Source of the DNA: an uncultured Opitutia bacterium | GTDB lineage: Bacteria > Verrucomicrobiota > Verrucomicrobiia > Opitutales > Opitutaceae | Assembly: GCA_903859715.1 (NCBI GenBank) | Contig: CAIONS010000036.1 | Span: 56,743-120,742, forward strand | Length of the DNA stretch: 64,000 bases | Direction of reading: 5' to 3' | In this document: positions 15,943 to 24,037 of the stretch, piece by piece | How the letters are laid out: every line of letters begins with the position of its first letter | Numbering within the stretch: position 1 is the stretch's first letter | Made by a program: the position numbers and the translations under genes | The notes under the pieces: generated by a model | Database searches by the model: none | The model's input: only the letters and a program-made list of their open reading frames with translations | Told to the model about the DNA's origin: nothing

Positions 15943-16989
15943 ATGCAAATCGGGATCGACAGTTTTGTCGCCACGGCTCCGGACCCTGGGTCCGGCATCC
16001 GCCCCAGCGCCTCGGAGCGCCTGCTGAATCTCCTCGAGGAGATCGAGCAGGCCGATCAGGTCGGGGTCGATGTTTTCGGCATCGGCGAACATCACCGGCA
16101 CGATTTCGCCGACTCCGCTCCCGCGGTCATCCTGGCCGCAGCTGCCGCCCGGACGCGCAAGATCCGGCTGACCAGTGCGGTCACCGTGCTCAGCGCGAGT
16201 GACCCTGTGCGCGTTTTCCAGGAGTTTGCCACACTCGACCTGATTTCGCAGGGCCGGGCGGAGATGATTGTGGGGCGCGGGTCCTTCGTGGAGGCCTATC
16301 CGCTCTTCGGCCTCGACCTGGAGGACTACGATTCCCTTTTCACCGAGAAACTCGATCTGCTGCTGAAGATCCGGGAGAAGACGGAGGTGCGCTGGTCCGG
16401 CCGGCATCGCCCGGCGCTGACGGGGCAGGGGATTTACCCGCGCCCGCTGCAGAACCCGCTGCCCATCTGGCTCGGGGTCGGTGGCACACCCGAGTCGTTT
16501 GTGCGCGCCGGCACGCTCGGATTGCCGCTGATGGTGGCGATCATCGGTGGACAACCGCATCGGTTCCGTCCGCTCGTGGATCTCTATCGCGAAGCCGGCC
16601 GCCGGGCGGGCCATCCGGCTGCGCAGCTCAAGGTCGGCATCCACGCGCTCGGCTATCTGGCGGATACGACGGAGAAGGCGGCCGAGGAGTTTTTTCCCGG
16701 TTATGCGCGGGCGTTCACCGAGATCGGCAAGGAACGCGGCTGGCCGCCGACCACGCGGGCGCAGTTCGATGCGCTGCGCGCACCCAAGGGAGCGCTGCTG
16801 GTCGGCGACGCCGAGACAGTCGTGGAAAAGATCCTGACGATGAGCGAGGATCTGGGCGGCATCTCCCGCCTGAGTTTCCAGATGAGCGTGGCCGCGCTGC
16901 CACACGCCCGGGCGCTGCATGCCATTGAGCTCATTGGCACGGAGGTTATCCCGCTGCTGCGGAAGAAACTGGGGGCCCGCGCCGCGTAA
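15943..16989 (+). CDS. LLM class flavin-dependent oxidoreductase
   Basis: A 348-residue bacterial luciferase-like monooxygenase. The opening [15 protein letters not shown], the [20 protein letters not shown] block and [21 protein letters not shown] are the N-terminal TIM-barrel strands of the family. [19 protein letters not shown] and [18 protein letters not shown] form the flavin/substrate region. The class uses reduced FMN or F420; which one is unclear. Substrate unknown. The gene is a single unit between two family A palindromes (15771-15846 and 17045-17120). Confidence 0.9.
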   Translation: MQIGIDSFVATAPDPGSGIRPSASERLLNLLEEIEQADQVGVDVFGIGEHHRHDFADSAPAVILAAAAARTRKIRLTSAVTVLSASDPVRVFQEFATLDLISQGRAEMIVGRGSFVEAYPLFGLDLEDYDSLFTEKLDLLLKIREKTEVRWSGRHRPALTGQGIYPRPLQNPLPIWLGVGGTPESFVRAGTLGLPLMVAIIGGQPHRFRPLVDLYREAGRRAGHPAAQLKVGIHALGYLADTTEKAAEEFFPGYARAFTEIGKERGWPPTTRAQFDALRAPKGALLVGDAETVVEKILTMSEDLGGISRLSFQMSVAALPHARALHAIELIGTEVIPLLRKKLGARAA

Positions 16990-17044
16990 GCGCACGCAGT
17001 GCGCAGGAGAAAGGAGCAGGGAGAATGGAGCAGGGTGGTCGGGA

Positions 17045-17120
17045 GTAGGGCAGGTCTTTGACCTGCTCTTCAGGCTCTGCAATGCGACTGAGCAGAGGGC
17101 GGGTCAAAGACCCGCCCTAC
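17045..17120. repeat. REP-like palindrome, family A
   Basis: Copy with arms gtagggcaggtctttgacc and ggtcaaagacccgccctac around a ggctctg-containing centre; it sits between the LLM gene and the sialidase-like gene, which converge on it. Confidence 0.88.
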
Positions 17121-17182
17121 TGATTTCGCTCAGTCCTCTGTGTCCTCCCGTGATCTCCGGGTTAAATCCTGCCGAATCGCCC

Positions 17183-18436
17183 TCACCGCGCGGAGGGCGC
17201 GGGGTGCTCCTGACTGCCGAGCCGGGTGTCCAGCTCGGCGAGCTTGAAGCGAACCGAGACGATGTAGGGTTCCTCGGCATCGACCCAGTGACCGTAAGAG
17301 GTGGCGACAAACGTGCCGTCGCCGAGCACGTGCAGGCCTGAGTACCCGCAGTCCCAGCCCCAGGTGCTGTGCATCAGCCGCACGCGGTACTGTCCCAGCC
17401 GGCCTTGCACGAGATCGTCGTAGGTGCCGACCCAGGCGCACCAGTCCCCATTAGTCGGCGAGGCGCGGTTGGTGTCGCGAAACACCACCACGAGTCGGCC
17501 ATCGGGGGCGTAGGCCGCGATGTGGCGATCGCCAATGAGCCCGATGCTCATCGGCCGCGGCGCGGTCCAGGTGGCGCCTTCGTTGGGGGAAAAAATCACC
17601 TGCGAGAAATGCTTCCGGGAATCCTCGCGCAGCAGGAGCGCCATCTGCTTTCCGTCGGGTGAGCGGACGAACCCTGGCTCGCAGAGCCGCAGCTCTGCAG
17701 AGGAGGCGATCGAGTGGGGCGCGCTCCATGTCAGGCCGCCGTCGGCCGAGGCGACCTGGTAGATTTGATAAAGGGGAGGCGTGGCCGGTTTCTTCCGGCC
17801 ATCGAGGGTGGAGCCGTCGTCGTTAAACCAAGCGAGATAGTGGCCAGGCGCCCCGCGTACGGCGGCGACACTCCCCATGACGACAATGCCGCCCCAGTTC
17901 CCGGCGGGCATGAGCGGAGTCCAATGATCGCCGTCGTCCTCGGTCACCGACAGCCGTGCGGGATAAAGTCCCGACCAGACGATCAGGCGTTTCCGTCCCG
18001 CGGCGTCGACCACGCGATGAATCGAAGGAGTTTCCAGCGACGTTGCCCAGTTCTCCGGCACGGGCAGGCGGGCCGACCACGTGAGCCCGCCATCCGTGCT
18101 GCGTTTGAGGACGAGCGGCCCCTTGCCATGGCCTTTCGGATAAACGCACAGGATCGTGCAGCCATCCTCGAGGAGAACAGTGCTCGGGTGTCCGAGGTAC
18201 TGCCCGGCCTCGCGGTCAACGACGACCTGCCGGCCGGTGTCCTGCGCCAGGTCCACAAACGGAAACAGTGTCACGGCGTCCGGCGGAGCGAGATACTGCC
18301 CCGGACTGCGCGCGCCTGGAACCGCCAACCCGGCTCCCGGAAAGCAAAGACCCAGCGCGGCCAGGACGACAAAGGGGCGTGTCACGCGAGCAGTAGAGCG
18401 GACGTACGCATGAGGGTCACGTGTGAACTGCCGCAC
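17183..18436 (-). CDS. Sialidase-like (BNR/Asp-box) exported protein
   Basis: A 417-residue protein with an N-terminal membrane/signal segment (RPFVVLAALGLCFPGAGLAVPG). It then has a six-bladed propeller of the sialidase/BNR type with four Asp-boxes: RSTDGGLTWSA, TEDDGDHWT, SADGGLTWSA and SPNEGATWTA. HPSTVLLEDGCTILCVYPKG near residue 83 and the C-terminal arginine-bearing strands resemble exo-alpha-sialidases, but the catalytic set cannot be confirmed by eye. It may act on sugars outside the cell or be a propeller without hydrolase activity. The gene lies between two family A repeats and next to a glycoside hydrolase gene. Confidence 0.83.
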   Translation of the reverse strand: MRQFTRDPHAYVRSTARVTRPFVVLAALGLCFPGAGLAVPGARSPGQYLAPPDAVTLFPFVDLAQDTGRQVVVDREAGQYLGHPSTVLLEDGCTILCVYPKGHGKGPLVLKRSTDGGLTWSARLPVPENWATSLETPSIHRVVDAAGRKRLIVWSGLYPARLSVTEDDGDHWTPLMPAGNWGGIVVMGSVAAVRGAPGHYLAWFNDDGSTLDGRKKPATPPLYQIYQVASADGGLTWSAPHSIASSAELRLCEPGFVRSPDGKQMALLLREDSRKHFSQVIFSPNEGATWTAPRPMSIGLIGDRHIAAYAPDGRLVVVFRDTNRASPTNGDWCAWVGTYDDLVQGRLGQYRVRLMHSTWGWDCGYSGLHVLGDGTFVATSYGHWVDAEEPYIVSVRFKLAELDTRLGSQEHPAPSAR

Positions 18437-18479
18437 CGCGCGATGCGCGGTGCGCAGGAGAAAGGGGCAGGGATCGGAA

Positions 18480-18556
18480 GTAGGGCAGGTCTTTGACCTG
18501 CTCTCGGCTCTGTGGAGGGCTAGAGCAAAGAGGGCGGGTCAAAGACACCGCCCTAC
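18480..18556. repeat. REP-like palindrome, family A
   Basis: Third close copy, gtagggcaggtctttgacc paired with ggtcaaagacaccgccctac. It is followed at once by a family C copy (18573-18605) and a family B copy (18621-18650), making a composite spacer. Confidence 0.88.
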
Positions 18557-18572
18557 CTGTAGTGCTCAGGCC

Positions 18573-18650
18573 TTTTGTGACTTCTTGTGCCTCTTTGGGG
18601 CTAAATACTCCGAGGCAAAGGCACAGCCTCGTTACCTCGGCTGCTACTGG
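18573..18650. repeat. Composite repeat, families C + B
   Basis: Family C (acttcttgtgcctctttggg, then gctaaa) followed by family B (cacagcctcgttacctcggc, then tgctactgg). Equivalent C+B composites occur at 21217-21291 and 21990-22068. Confidence 0.8.
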
Positions 18651-18672
18651 AATCCGGCTTGCGGCCTACCGC

Positions 18673-19923
18673 CTACTGCTTCTCCAACACCTCACACGCA
18701 TGCACGCAGCCGCCGGCGGTCCAGCCCATCATGTGTGGCATCTTGTACTCGTCGGCGACGTCGATGCCGCCGGTGAGTGCGTTGTATTTTTCCCAGAGCT
18801 GGCCGGTGGCGGCGAGGTTGCGCGCGCAGGTCAGGACGTATTTTTCCGCGATGCGTTTGGCGTCGGCCGGATAACCGTGCTGCAGGAGCCCGAGGATGGC
18901 CGCGGTCTGCAGCGGGGGCCACGCATTCGGGGCGTCCCACTGGTAGGTGTTGACGGACGTGTTGCTGCCCTCGGCGCAGGTCATGATGCCATGGGCGCGC
19001 TCGACCAGCGGCAGGTTGCGCACGAGGGCCGCGGCCTGGGCATCGGAGCAGATGCCCGACCAGAGCGCGAAATACGGCGCGGCGGAGACCACCGTGCCCT
19101 GCCGGCCATTCGCCCAGTCATAGTCGAAATAGAAGCCCTTGGCCTCGTTCCAGAGATATTTGTCCACGAGCTGGCGGCGCCGGGTGGCGCGTTTACGCCA
19201 GAGAGACTCCTCGCCCGGCAGGCCGAGTTCGCGGGCGAAGTCACCGGCGAGCGTCTCGACCTGGAACAGGATCGCATTCGTGTCGATCGGGTTGAAGTCG
19301 GCTGCCTTCTGGTTGAAGCGCGGGTTGAAATCCCACGTCTCGCACTCGGCCATCTTGTGCTTGAGGTAGACGAGCCGGGCGACGGGTTCGCTGGGGATGT
19401 CGCGGAGCCGGTGTTTGATGACGTCGTAGAAGTTGGCGAGCGTGACCGGGTCGGCCTGCGTGCCGGAGGTCGCGAGGCCATTGGGCGCGGTGCGCAACGC
19501 GATCCAGAAGGCGTATTCCTTGGTGACCGCCGCGTAGGCGCGGGCGAGCCAGGCCTTGTCCTTTGTGTGCTGGTAGATCTCGGCGAAGAGCACCGTGGCC
19601 ACCGGCACCTGGGAGCGGTTCAGGGCGATCTTGACGGAGATGTTGGGCACCAAGCCGACGCGCTCGATGAGGTAGATGATATTCTCGGCGTTGTTGAGGG
19701 CCTGGTCGAAGCGGCCCTGGCGGATCAGCCCGAGGTTGGTGAAGTAGGTGTCCCAGTAGAAGAACAGCCACATCGTCGGATCCGTGGACGGCACGGTATG
19801 CGGCCGCGGGAGGGAAATCTCCTTGGCGGTCTCCTCGCGGGAAGAGCGGAAAGTCTTTTCCCAGTTGGCGTCGATGTAGGAACGGGTGGAGGCGATGGCT
19901 TCGCTGAGTTTCACGCCGAGCAC
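18673..19923 (-). CDS. Trehalase-like (GH37 family) glycoside hydrolase
   Basis: An (alpha/alpha)6-barrel glycoside hydrolase. The motif TYQWDAPNAWPPLQ near the C-terminal third matches trehalase signature 2, and MWLFFYWDTYFTNLGLI resembles the WD-x-Y part of signature 1, though the preceding PGGRF is absent. Trehalase or another alpha-glucoside-cleaving activity is possible. The 5' end is abnormal: from about 19925 upstream the DNA also encodes, on the other strand, the tail of another gene, so the native N-terminus may be lost. I set a GTG start at 19923; an ATG at 19995 would add 24 residues of unrelated sequence. No signal peptide is seen. Confidence 0.75.
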   Translation of the reverse strand: MLGVKLSEAIASTRSYIDANWEKTFRSSREETAKEISLPRPHTVPSTDPTMWLFFYWDTYFTNLGLIRQGRFDQALNNAENIIYLIERVGLVPNISVKIALNRSQVPVATVLFAEIYQHTKDKAWLARAYAAVTKEYAFWIALRTAPNGLATSGTQADPVTLANFYDVIKHRLRDIPSEPVARLVYLKHKMAECETWDFNPRFNQKAADFNPIDTNAILFQVETLAGDFARELGLPGEESLWRKRATRRRQLVDKYLWNEAKGFYFDYDWANGRQGTVVSAAPYFALWSGICSDAQAAALVRNLPLVERAHGIMTCAEGSNTSVNTYQWDAPNAWPPLQTAAILGLLQHGYPADAKRIAEKYVLTCARNLAATGQLWEKYNALTGGIDVADEYKMPHMMGWTAGGCVHACEVLEKQ

Positions 19924-19924
19924 G

Positions 19925-20014
19925 GATGACGGAGTCTTCGCGCGTGGCAAACGAGGAATGCGCGCGCAACTGCCCAAGCTGCTCAATGAACTCAATGAGG
20001 TTCTCGCCGCATGA
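19925..20014 (+). pseudogene. 3' tail of a lost upstream gene, probably of the restriction-modification operon
   Basis: In the frame ending with the TGA at 20012-20014, the plus strand reads GVFARGKRGMRAQLPKLL then NELNEVLAA and stops, overlapping the HsdS start by ATGA. This reads like the genuine C-terminus of a gene co-translated with hsdS. In type I systems that would usually be hsdM, but the family cannot be proved from about 28 residues. Upstream the frame is antisense to the GH37-like gene, so the rest of the gene is missing. Confidence 0.45.
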
Positions 20015-20724
20015 GCGATAGAGGCGCAGCTGAACTTCCGGCGGGATGGCGAATCGCCCGCGTCGGCGAGATTCTTAAGATACGAAACGGCTACGCCTTC
20101 AAGAGCACGGACTATAAAGAGGTAGGGGTGCCGTTAATCCGACAGTCGGAGCTTCGCAGTGAAGTTGTTGACACTACAGAAGCCAAACGAGTCGATCCAA
20201 AGTTTCTCGCTAACCTTTCTGGCTTCGTCGTTCGTGAAGGCGATCTGCTCATAGGAATGTCCGGGTCGCTCGGGAAAATCGCGGAATATCAAGAGAAGCA
20301 ACCAGCGTTGCAGAATCAGCGCACCGGACTCCTCGTTTTGAAACCCGGATACGACGCCAAATTTGCGAAGCTTGGCTGTATGGTCGTAACGCGACGAACC
20401 GCCAACGTGACGAAAACCATTCTCAACCAATGTAACACGGTGTTCGCCATGAGAACATTCGACGAAACAGGAAAAGAGTTTCTGGCAAACTACATCGGCA
20501 GGGAATATGCCGCTTCGCTTTCTTCAATTTCAGAACGCCACGCTGTACTGTTCGGCAAGGCGTCGAGTTGCGAAAACCCTATTCTGATTCGCTTGAATGA
20601 CAGAGAAAAATTTCTGGCAGCTTTCCGCGCTGTAAACACCCCGCCGCCGTCGCCATCACCTGAATTCCAACAAGGTGCAGCAACGTTTGAAGTCGAAGAC
20701 TTAGATGAAGAAGTTCCCTTCTGA
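20011..20724 (+). pseudogene. Chimera: HsdS specificity-subunit half joined in frame to a HerA-like ATPase C-terminus
   Basis: An open frame of 237 residues made of two unrelated parts. Residues about 1-117 are the first target-recognition domain of a type I restriction specificity subunit: LPAGWRIARVGEILKIRNGY, then AFKSTDYKEVGVPLIRQSEL and FVVREGDLLIGMSGSLGKI. Residues about 118-237 match the C-terminal part of HerA-like ATPases: MVVTRRTANVTKTILNQCNT, VFAMRTFDETGKEFLANYIG and ISERHAVLFGKASSCENPIL. HsdS normally continues with a conserved helix and a second recognition domain; HerA normally begins with a P-loop domain; both are missing. Two lines counted here are 48-53% G+C against 72% in a counted line of the GH37-like gene, which supports horizontal origin. 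Confidence 0.8.
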
Positions 20725-20727
20725 AAA

Positions 20728-21120
20728 ATGACTGCTCCCGCCCTCGTCCAAAAGCTTTGGAATTACTGCAACATCCTGCGGGATGACGGCCTGTCTTACG
20801 GCGACTACGTCGAGCAGCTTACGTTTCTCCTCTTCCTCAAGATGGCCGACGAGCAGAGCCGCGCGCCGTTCAACAAGAAGTCGCCAATTCCAAAGGGAAA
20901 AGATTGGCCGGTCTTGTTGTCGAAGGATGGCGATGAACTTGAAGTGTTTTATCGTCACACGTTGGAGGCTCTCGGTAAAGAGCCGGGCATGCTTGGCCTG
21001 ATTTTCCGCAAGGCACAAAACAAGATTCAAAATCCAGCGCTCCTGCGACGACTGATCGTCGATCTTATCGACAAAGAAACGTGGACGATGCTGGACGCCG
21101 ATGTGAAGGGCGACGCCTAG
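20728..21120 (+). pseudogene. hsdM: Type I restriction-modification methyltransferase HsdM, N-terminal fragment
   Basis: A 130-residue remnant of HsdM. LVQKLWNYCNILRDDGLSYG, then DYVEQLTFLLFLKMADEQ, is the typical N-terminal helical domain, and LIVDLIDKETWTMLDADVKG leads into the point where intact proteins continue toward the SAM-binding domain. Here the frame stops right after the next residues, Asp-Ala, and the bases that follow do not encode the family sequence. The NPPF methylase motif and SAM site are absent, so it cannot methylate DNA. It starts 3 bases after the chimeric gene. Confidence 0.85.
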
Positions 21121-21216
21121 CGGAATGTGACCCATGGCTGGGGAGGAAGGTCCGGGCTATTTCAGTCGCCGCGATACGACCGAAAGGAAATCAAGCGTGA
21201 GGCTCGGTTGTATTTC

Positions 21217-21291
21217 TTTGCGACTTTTTGCGCCTCTTTGTGGCTAAAAACCTGGGGCAAGGCACAGCCTCCTTACGTCGGCTGCTACTAG
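21217..21291. repeat. Composite repeat, families C + B
   Basis: Family C (ttgcgcctctttgtggctaa) and B (cacagcctccttacgtcggc, then tgctactag) immediately downstream of the broken hsd locus. Together with the copy at 18573-18650 it brackets the GH37-like gene and the hsd fragments. Confidence 0.8.
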
Positions 21292-21315
21292 GTTCGAGCT
21301 GATCGCTGAACCGGC

Positions 21316-21786
21316 TCAGAAGGTATATTTCTTCCGCAGGGCGTCCAGTTGCTCGGCGGCGGCTTGGGTCGGGGCGTTGATGGACTTCCGCAGCTGGGCT
21401 GAATTCGGCGCTTGCTCCAGCTGGTCGGCTGCAATCTTCCAGGAGGCGACCCAGGCGTGGAAGGCTTCCTGGAAATCTTGCGGAGTATGCGAAGCGTCGA
21501 TGGCTGCGAGCGCGCGCCCGTAGCGTCGGCTCAGCGCGGCCGAGCTTTCGCTGGGGTTGGTCGCGTGGGTGGTTTTAACCATGCCCGTTTGCTGGCTGAT
21601 CTGAACGAAGACGTCCCGGACGGCGAACCATTGGTGCAGGCGATAGGCGCCGAACCCGAGGCCGATGAGAATCAGCGGCAGGCTCAGAGCCCAGACGTTG
21701 CCCCATTTAAATTTGGGACCGGCCGCGGGCTCAGGTGGCAGGCTGGAGTTGTCTGGCTCCGAAGGGAGTGGAGGGGTTTCGCTCAT
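21316..21786 (-). CDS. Single-pass membrane protein of unknown function
   Basis: A 156-residue protein: a proline/serine-rich cytoplasmic N-terminus (MSETPPLPSEPDNSSLPPEP), one membrane helix near residues 33-50 (VWALSLPLILIGLGFGAYRL), then a helical extracytoplasmic domain (about 55-156) ending KKYTF. No family recognised. The start at 21786 is preferred; the frame upstream is repeat-derived. It lies alone between two C+B repeat composites. No neighbouring gene hints at its role. Confidence 0.65.
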   Translation of the reverse strand: MSETPPLPSEPDNSSLPPEPAAGPKFKWGNVWALSLPLILIGLGFGAYRLHQWFAVRDVFVQISQQTGMVKTTHATNPSESSAALSRRYGRALAAIDASHTPQDFQEAFHAWVASWKIAADQLEQAPNSAQLRKSINAPTQAAAEQLDALRKKYTF

Positions 21787-22112
21787 CGGGTTCGGATGGA
21801 TCGCGGAGACGCGGAAGCGCGGAAGCGCGGAAGAAGGGAGGCAGGGCGCTGGGCTCGATTCTGGATGGATGGGGCCGTGGCTCAAGAACCAACAGCGCCG
21901 CAAAAAGAGTCGGTTCAAACCTGATTGGCCACGAAGAGGCACAAACAGGCGCTAAAAATACCGTCAGAATTCAGGCAGGTCCAAATGCTTTCTTGCGCCT
22001 TTTTGTGCCTCTTTGCGGCTAAACAATCCGGGGCAAAGGCCCAGCCTCCTTACGTCGGCTACTACTAGCGTCAGAGCTGATCGCTGGCGGCTGATCGCCA
22101 CCGCGCGCTCGC
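21787..22112. repeat. Gene-free spacer with a C + B composite repeat
   Basis: No coding sequence is supported here. The spacer has gcggagacgcggaagcgcgg-type sequence at about 21802-21830, then a family C copy (ttttgtgcctctttgcggct, then aaa) and a family B copy (cagcctccttacgtcggcta, then ctactag) at 21990-22068, and a gctgatcgc tail before the S10 peptidase gene ends. Confidence 0.75.
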
Positions 22113-23789
22113 TCAGCGGGCGGCGGTGTGGACGGGGTCCTGATTCGTCGCGTCGTGCAGGAATGACTCGAAGTCGGTCTTGAACTTCACGCGCGAGGGC
22201 TGGTGAACGTAGAGCATGTGGCCGGACTCGTAGTAGGTGAACCGCAGGTTCGCACGCGTGGCGGCGTCGAGGTTCAGGCCGGCGACCAACCGCTCCGCGG
22301 CGAAGTAGGGTGTCGCGAGGTCGTAGTAGCTGCAGGTTACCCAGACTTTCAGGTACGGATTCCGGGTCATTGCCTTGCGGAGATCGTCAGCCGTGCTGGG
22401 GAAGCCTTCGCTGGCGTCGCCGAAATTCCAGGGCGACACATCGGTCGCGGTCTCATAGGGAATGTCACTGGAGAATTTCAGCTCGCGGCGGACGTAGTCG
22501 TTGAAGGCGGCGGTGAGCGGGCCGGTGACAGCCTCGTCGCTGGGATCGTACTCGCCATCGCCCGCGGTGCCGTCGGTGCCGGGCTCGTAGCGGTGGCCGG
22601 TGTAGCGGGCGTCGAAGCGGCCGATAATCTTATCCTCGTCCATGAGCAGGTGGGTGAAGAAGAGGAAGTCCGTCACGCGGAGCTTGTGCTGGAGCCAGTA
22701 GGCGGCGGACAGGCTGGTGAGGTGGCTGAGCTCGGCGGCGATGCGCTGTTTCTCGCCGGCGGGGAGGGTATCGCCGTGGGCGAGGGCGAGCGTGTAGTCG
22801 TTGTCAGCGAAGGCGCGGGCGAGCGCGGCGACCTCGGCGACGCCCTTGGCCTGGAGGTCGGGAGAGAGCTTCTTGTGGTACCAGGCGGTGGTGGCGAAGG
22901 TCGGCAGGAAGCCGATGTAGGGCGTGTCGTTCTGCGGGGTGAACTCGATCGACCCGAAGTTCAGCGCGGAGGAGACAAGGACGATGCCATTGAGGTAGAG
23001 ACCGTAGCGGCTCTGGAGATAATCGGAGAGGCCGGCGGCGCGGGTGGTGCCGTAGCTTTCACCGAGGACGATCTTCGGGGAGAGCCAGCGGGAGTTTTGC
23101 GTGGTGTAGAGGCGGATGAAGTCGCCGACGCTGGCGATGTCCTCCTTCAGGCCGTGGTACTGGGCGGGGTTTTCCTTCGGGAGCGTGCGGCTGTAGCCAG
23201 TGGAAACGGGATCGATGAAGACGAGGTCGGTGCGGTCGAGCCAGGTGGATTCATTGTCGACGAGCTGGTAGGGCGGCGGCGGGGCCTCGCCGTCGTCGGT
23301 GAGCTTGGCCCGGCGGGGAGCGAAGGCGCCCATGTGGAGCCAGATGGAGGCGGAGCCGGGACCGCCGTTGAAGCAGAAGGTGAGCGGGCGGGTGGCGGGG
23401 TCGGTCACGTCGTCGAGCGTGTAGGCGACGAAGAAGACCCGGGCCTTGGACTTGAGGCCGTCCTTGTTGCGCTTGTCGTCGTCCTTGGACTTGTCGCTGT
23501 CGGCGGGCGGCGGCGTGGCGCCCTTCACGAGGGGTTTGCCCTCTTCCTCCTTGAGGACGATGTAGCCGGTGGTGGCGTGGTATTTGATGACCTTGCCGTT
23601 GACGGTGATGGTGTGCGCGGTGACGGAAGGGGCGGGATCCTCGTCGGGCTTGGCGTCGTCCTTGTCGGCCTTGGTGTCGGATTTGATGTCGACCTTGACG
23701 TCGGACTTGGTGTCAGCGCGGAGGGGAGCGGCGCAAACTGCGAGGGTGGCCAGCAGGGCGAAAAGGCGGGAGATGGAGGTAGAACGCAT
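22113..23789 (-). CDS. S10 family serine carboxypeptidase-like exported protein
   Basis: A 558-residue exported peptidase. The signal peptide MRSTSISRLFALLATLAVCA is followed by a lysine/aspartate-rich linker (DTKSDVKVDIKSDTKADKDD) and an S10 serine carboxypeptidase domain. LTFCFNGGPGSASIWLHMG is the family NGGPG motif, the nucleophile Ser245 lies in LGESYGTTRAAG, the aspartate in CSYYDLATPYFA (about 490) and the histidine in ESGHMLYVHQP (about 524). It probably removes C-terminal residues from peptides in the periplasm. The ATG at 23789 is chosen because it begins the signal peptide; upstream sequence is family D repeat. Confidence 0.9.
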   Translation of the reverse strand: MRSTSISRLFALLATLAVCAAPLRADTKSDVKVDIKSDTKADKDDAKPDEDPAPSVTAHTITVNGKVIKYHATTGYIVLKEEEGKPLVKGATPPPADSDKSKDDDKRNKDGLKSKARVFFVAYTLDDVTDPATRPLTFCFNGGPGSASIWLHMGAFAPRRAKLTDDGEAPPPPYQLVDNESTWLDRTDLVFIDPVSTGYSRTLPKENPAQYHGLKEDIASVGDFIRLYTTQNSRWLSPKIVLGESYGTTRAAGLSDYLQSRYGLYLNGIVLVSSALNFGSIEFTPQNDTPYIGFLPTFATTAWYHKKLSPDLQAKGVAEVAALARAFADNDYTLALAHGDTLPAGEKQRIAAELSHLTSLSAAYWLQHKLRVTDFLFFTHLLMDEDKIIGRFDARYTGHRYEPGTDGTAGDGEYDPSDEAVTGPLTAAFNDYVRRELKFSSDIPYETATDVSPWNFGDASEGFPSTADDLRKAMTRNPYLKVWVTCSYYDLATPYFAAERLVAGLNLDAATRANLRFTYYESGHMLYVHQPSRVKFKTDFESFLHDATNQDPVHTAAR

Positions 23790-23877
23790 TGGGCGATCCT
23801 GCTTGGCGGGCGTGATGTGCTCAAGGGGATAGCGATGAGCGGCTATAATTGTGCGACAGGCGGATCGCGGGGCGCGC

Positions 23878-24029
23878 TTGGCACGCGGGAGCAGGGAAAC
23901 CTCGGGCGGATCGCGGAGGCGCGGAAGGGTAGGAAACGGGAAAGAGAAGCAGGCCGACGGCTGAACAGCTGATCGTTCTCTGAGTTCTGTCCCTTCTCCT
24001 TGCTCCTTTCTCCCTGCTTCAGCGCGCAT
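23878..24029. repeat. Family D intergenic repeat
   Basis: Contains the gcgggagcagggaaacctcg, cggatcgcgg and ggctgaacagctgatcg modules and ends in a pyrimidine arm cccttctccttgctcctttc, the reverse complement of the purine arm seen in other members. Lies between two minus-strand genes. Confidence 0.7.
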
Positions 24030-24037
24030 CCGCGCGC

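Noticed and set aside
18493..19929. 478-codon open frame on the plus strand
   Set aside because: Antisense to the GH37-like gene and starts inside repeat DNA.
15771..22068. Possible CRISPR array from repeated palindromes
   Set aside because: Copies are kilobases apart with genes between them and no regular spacers; no cas genes.
22203..23972. 589-codon open frame on the plus strand
   Set aside because: Antisense to the S10 peptidase gene; composition reflects the complement of a lysine/aspartate-rich coding strand.
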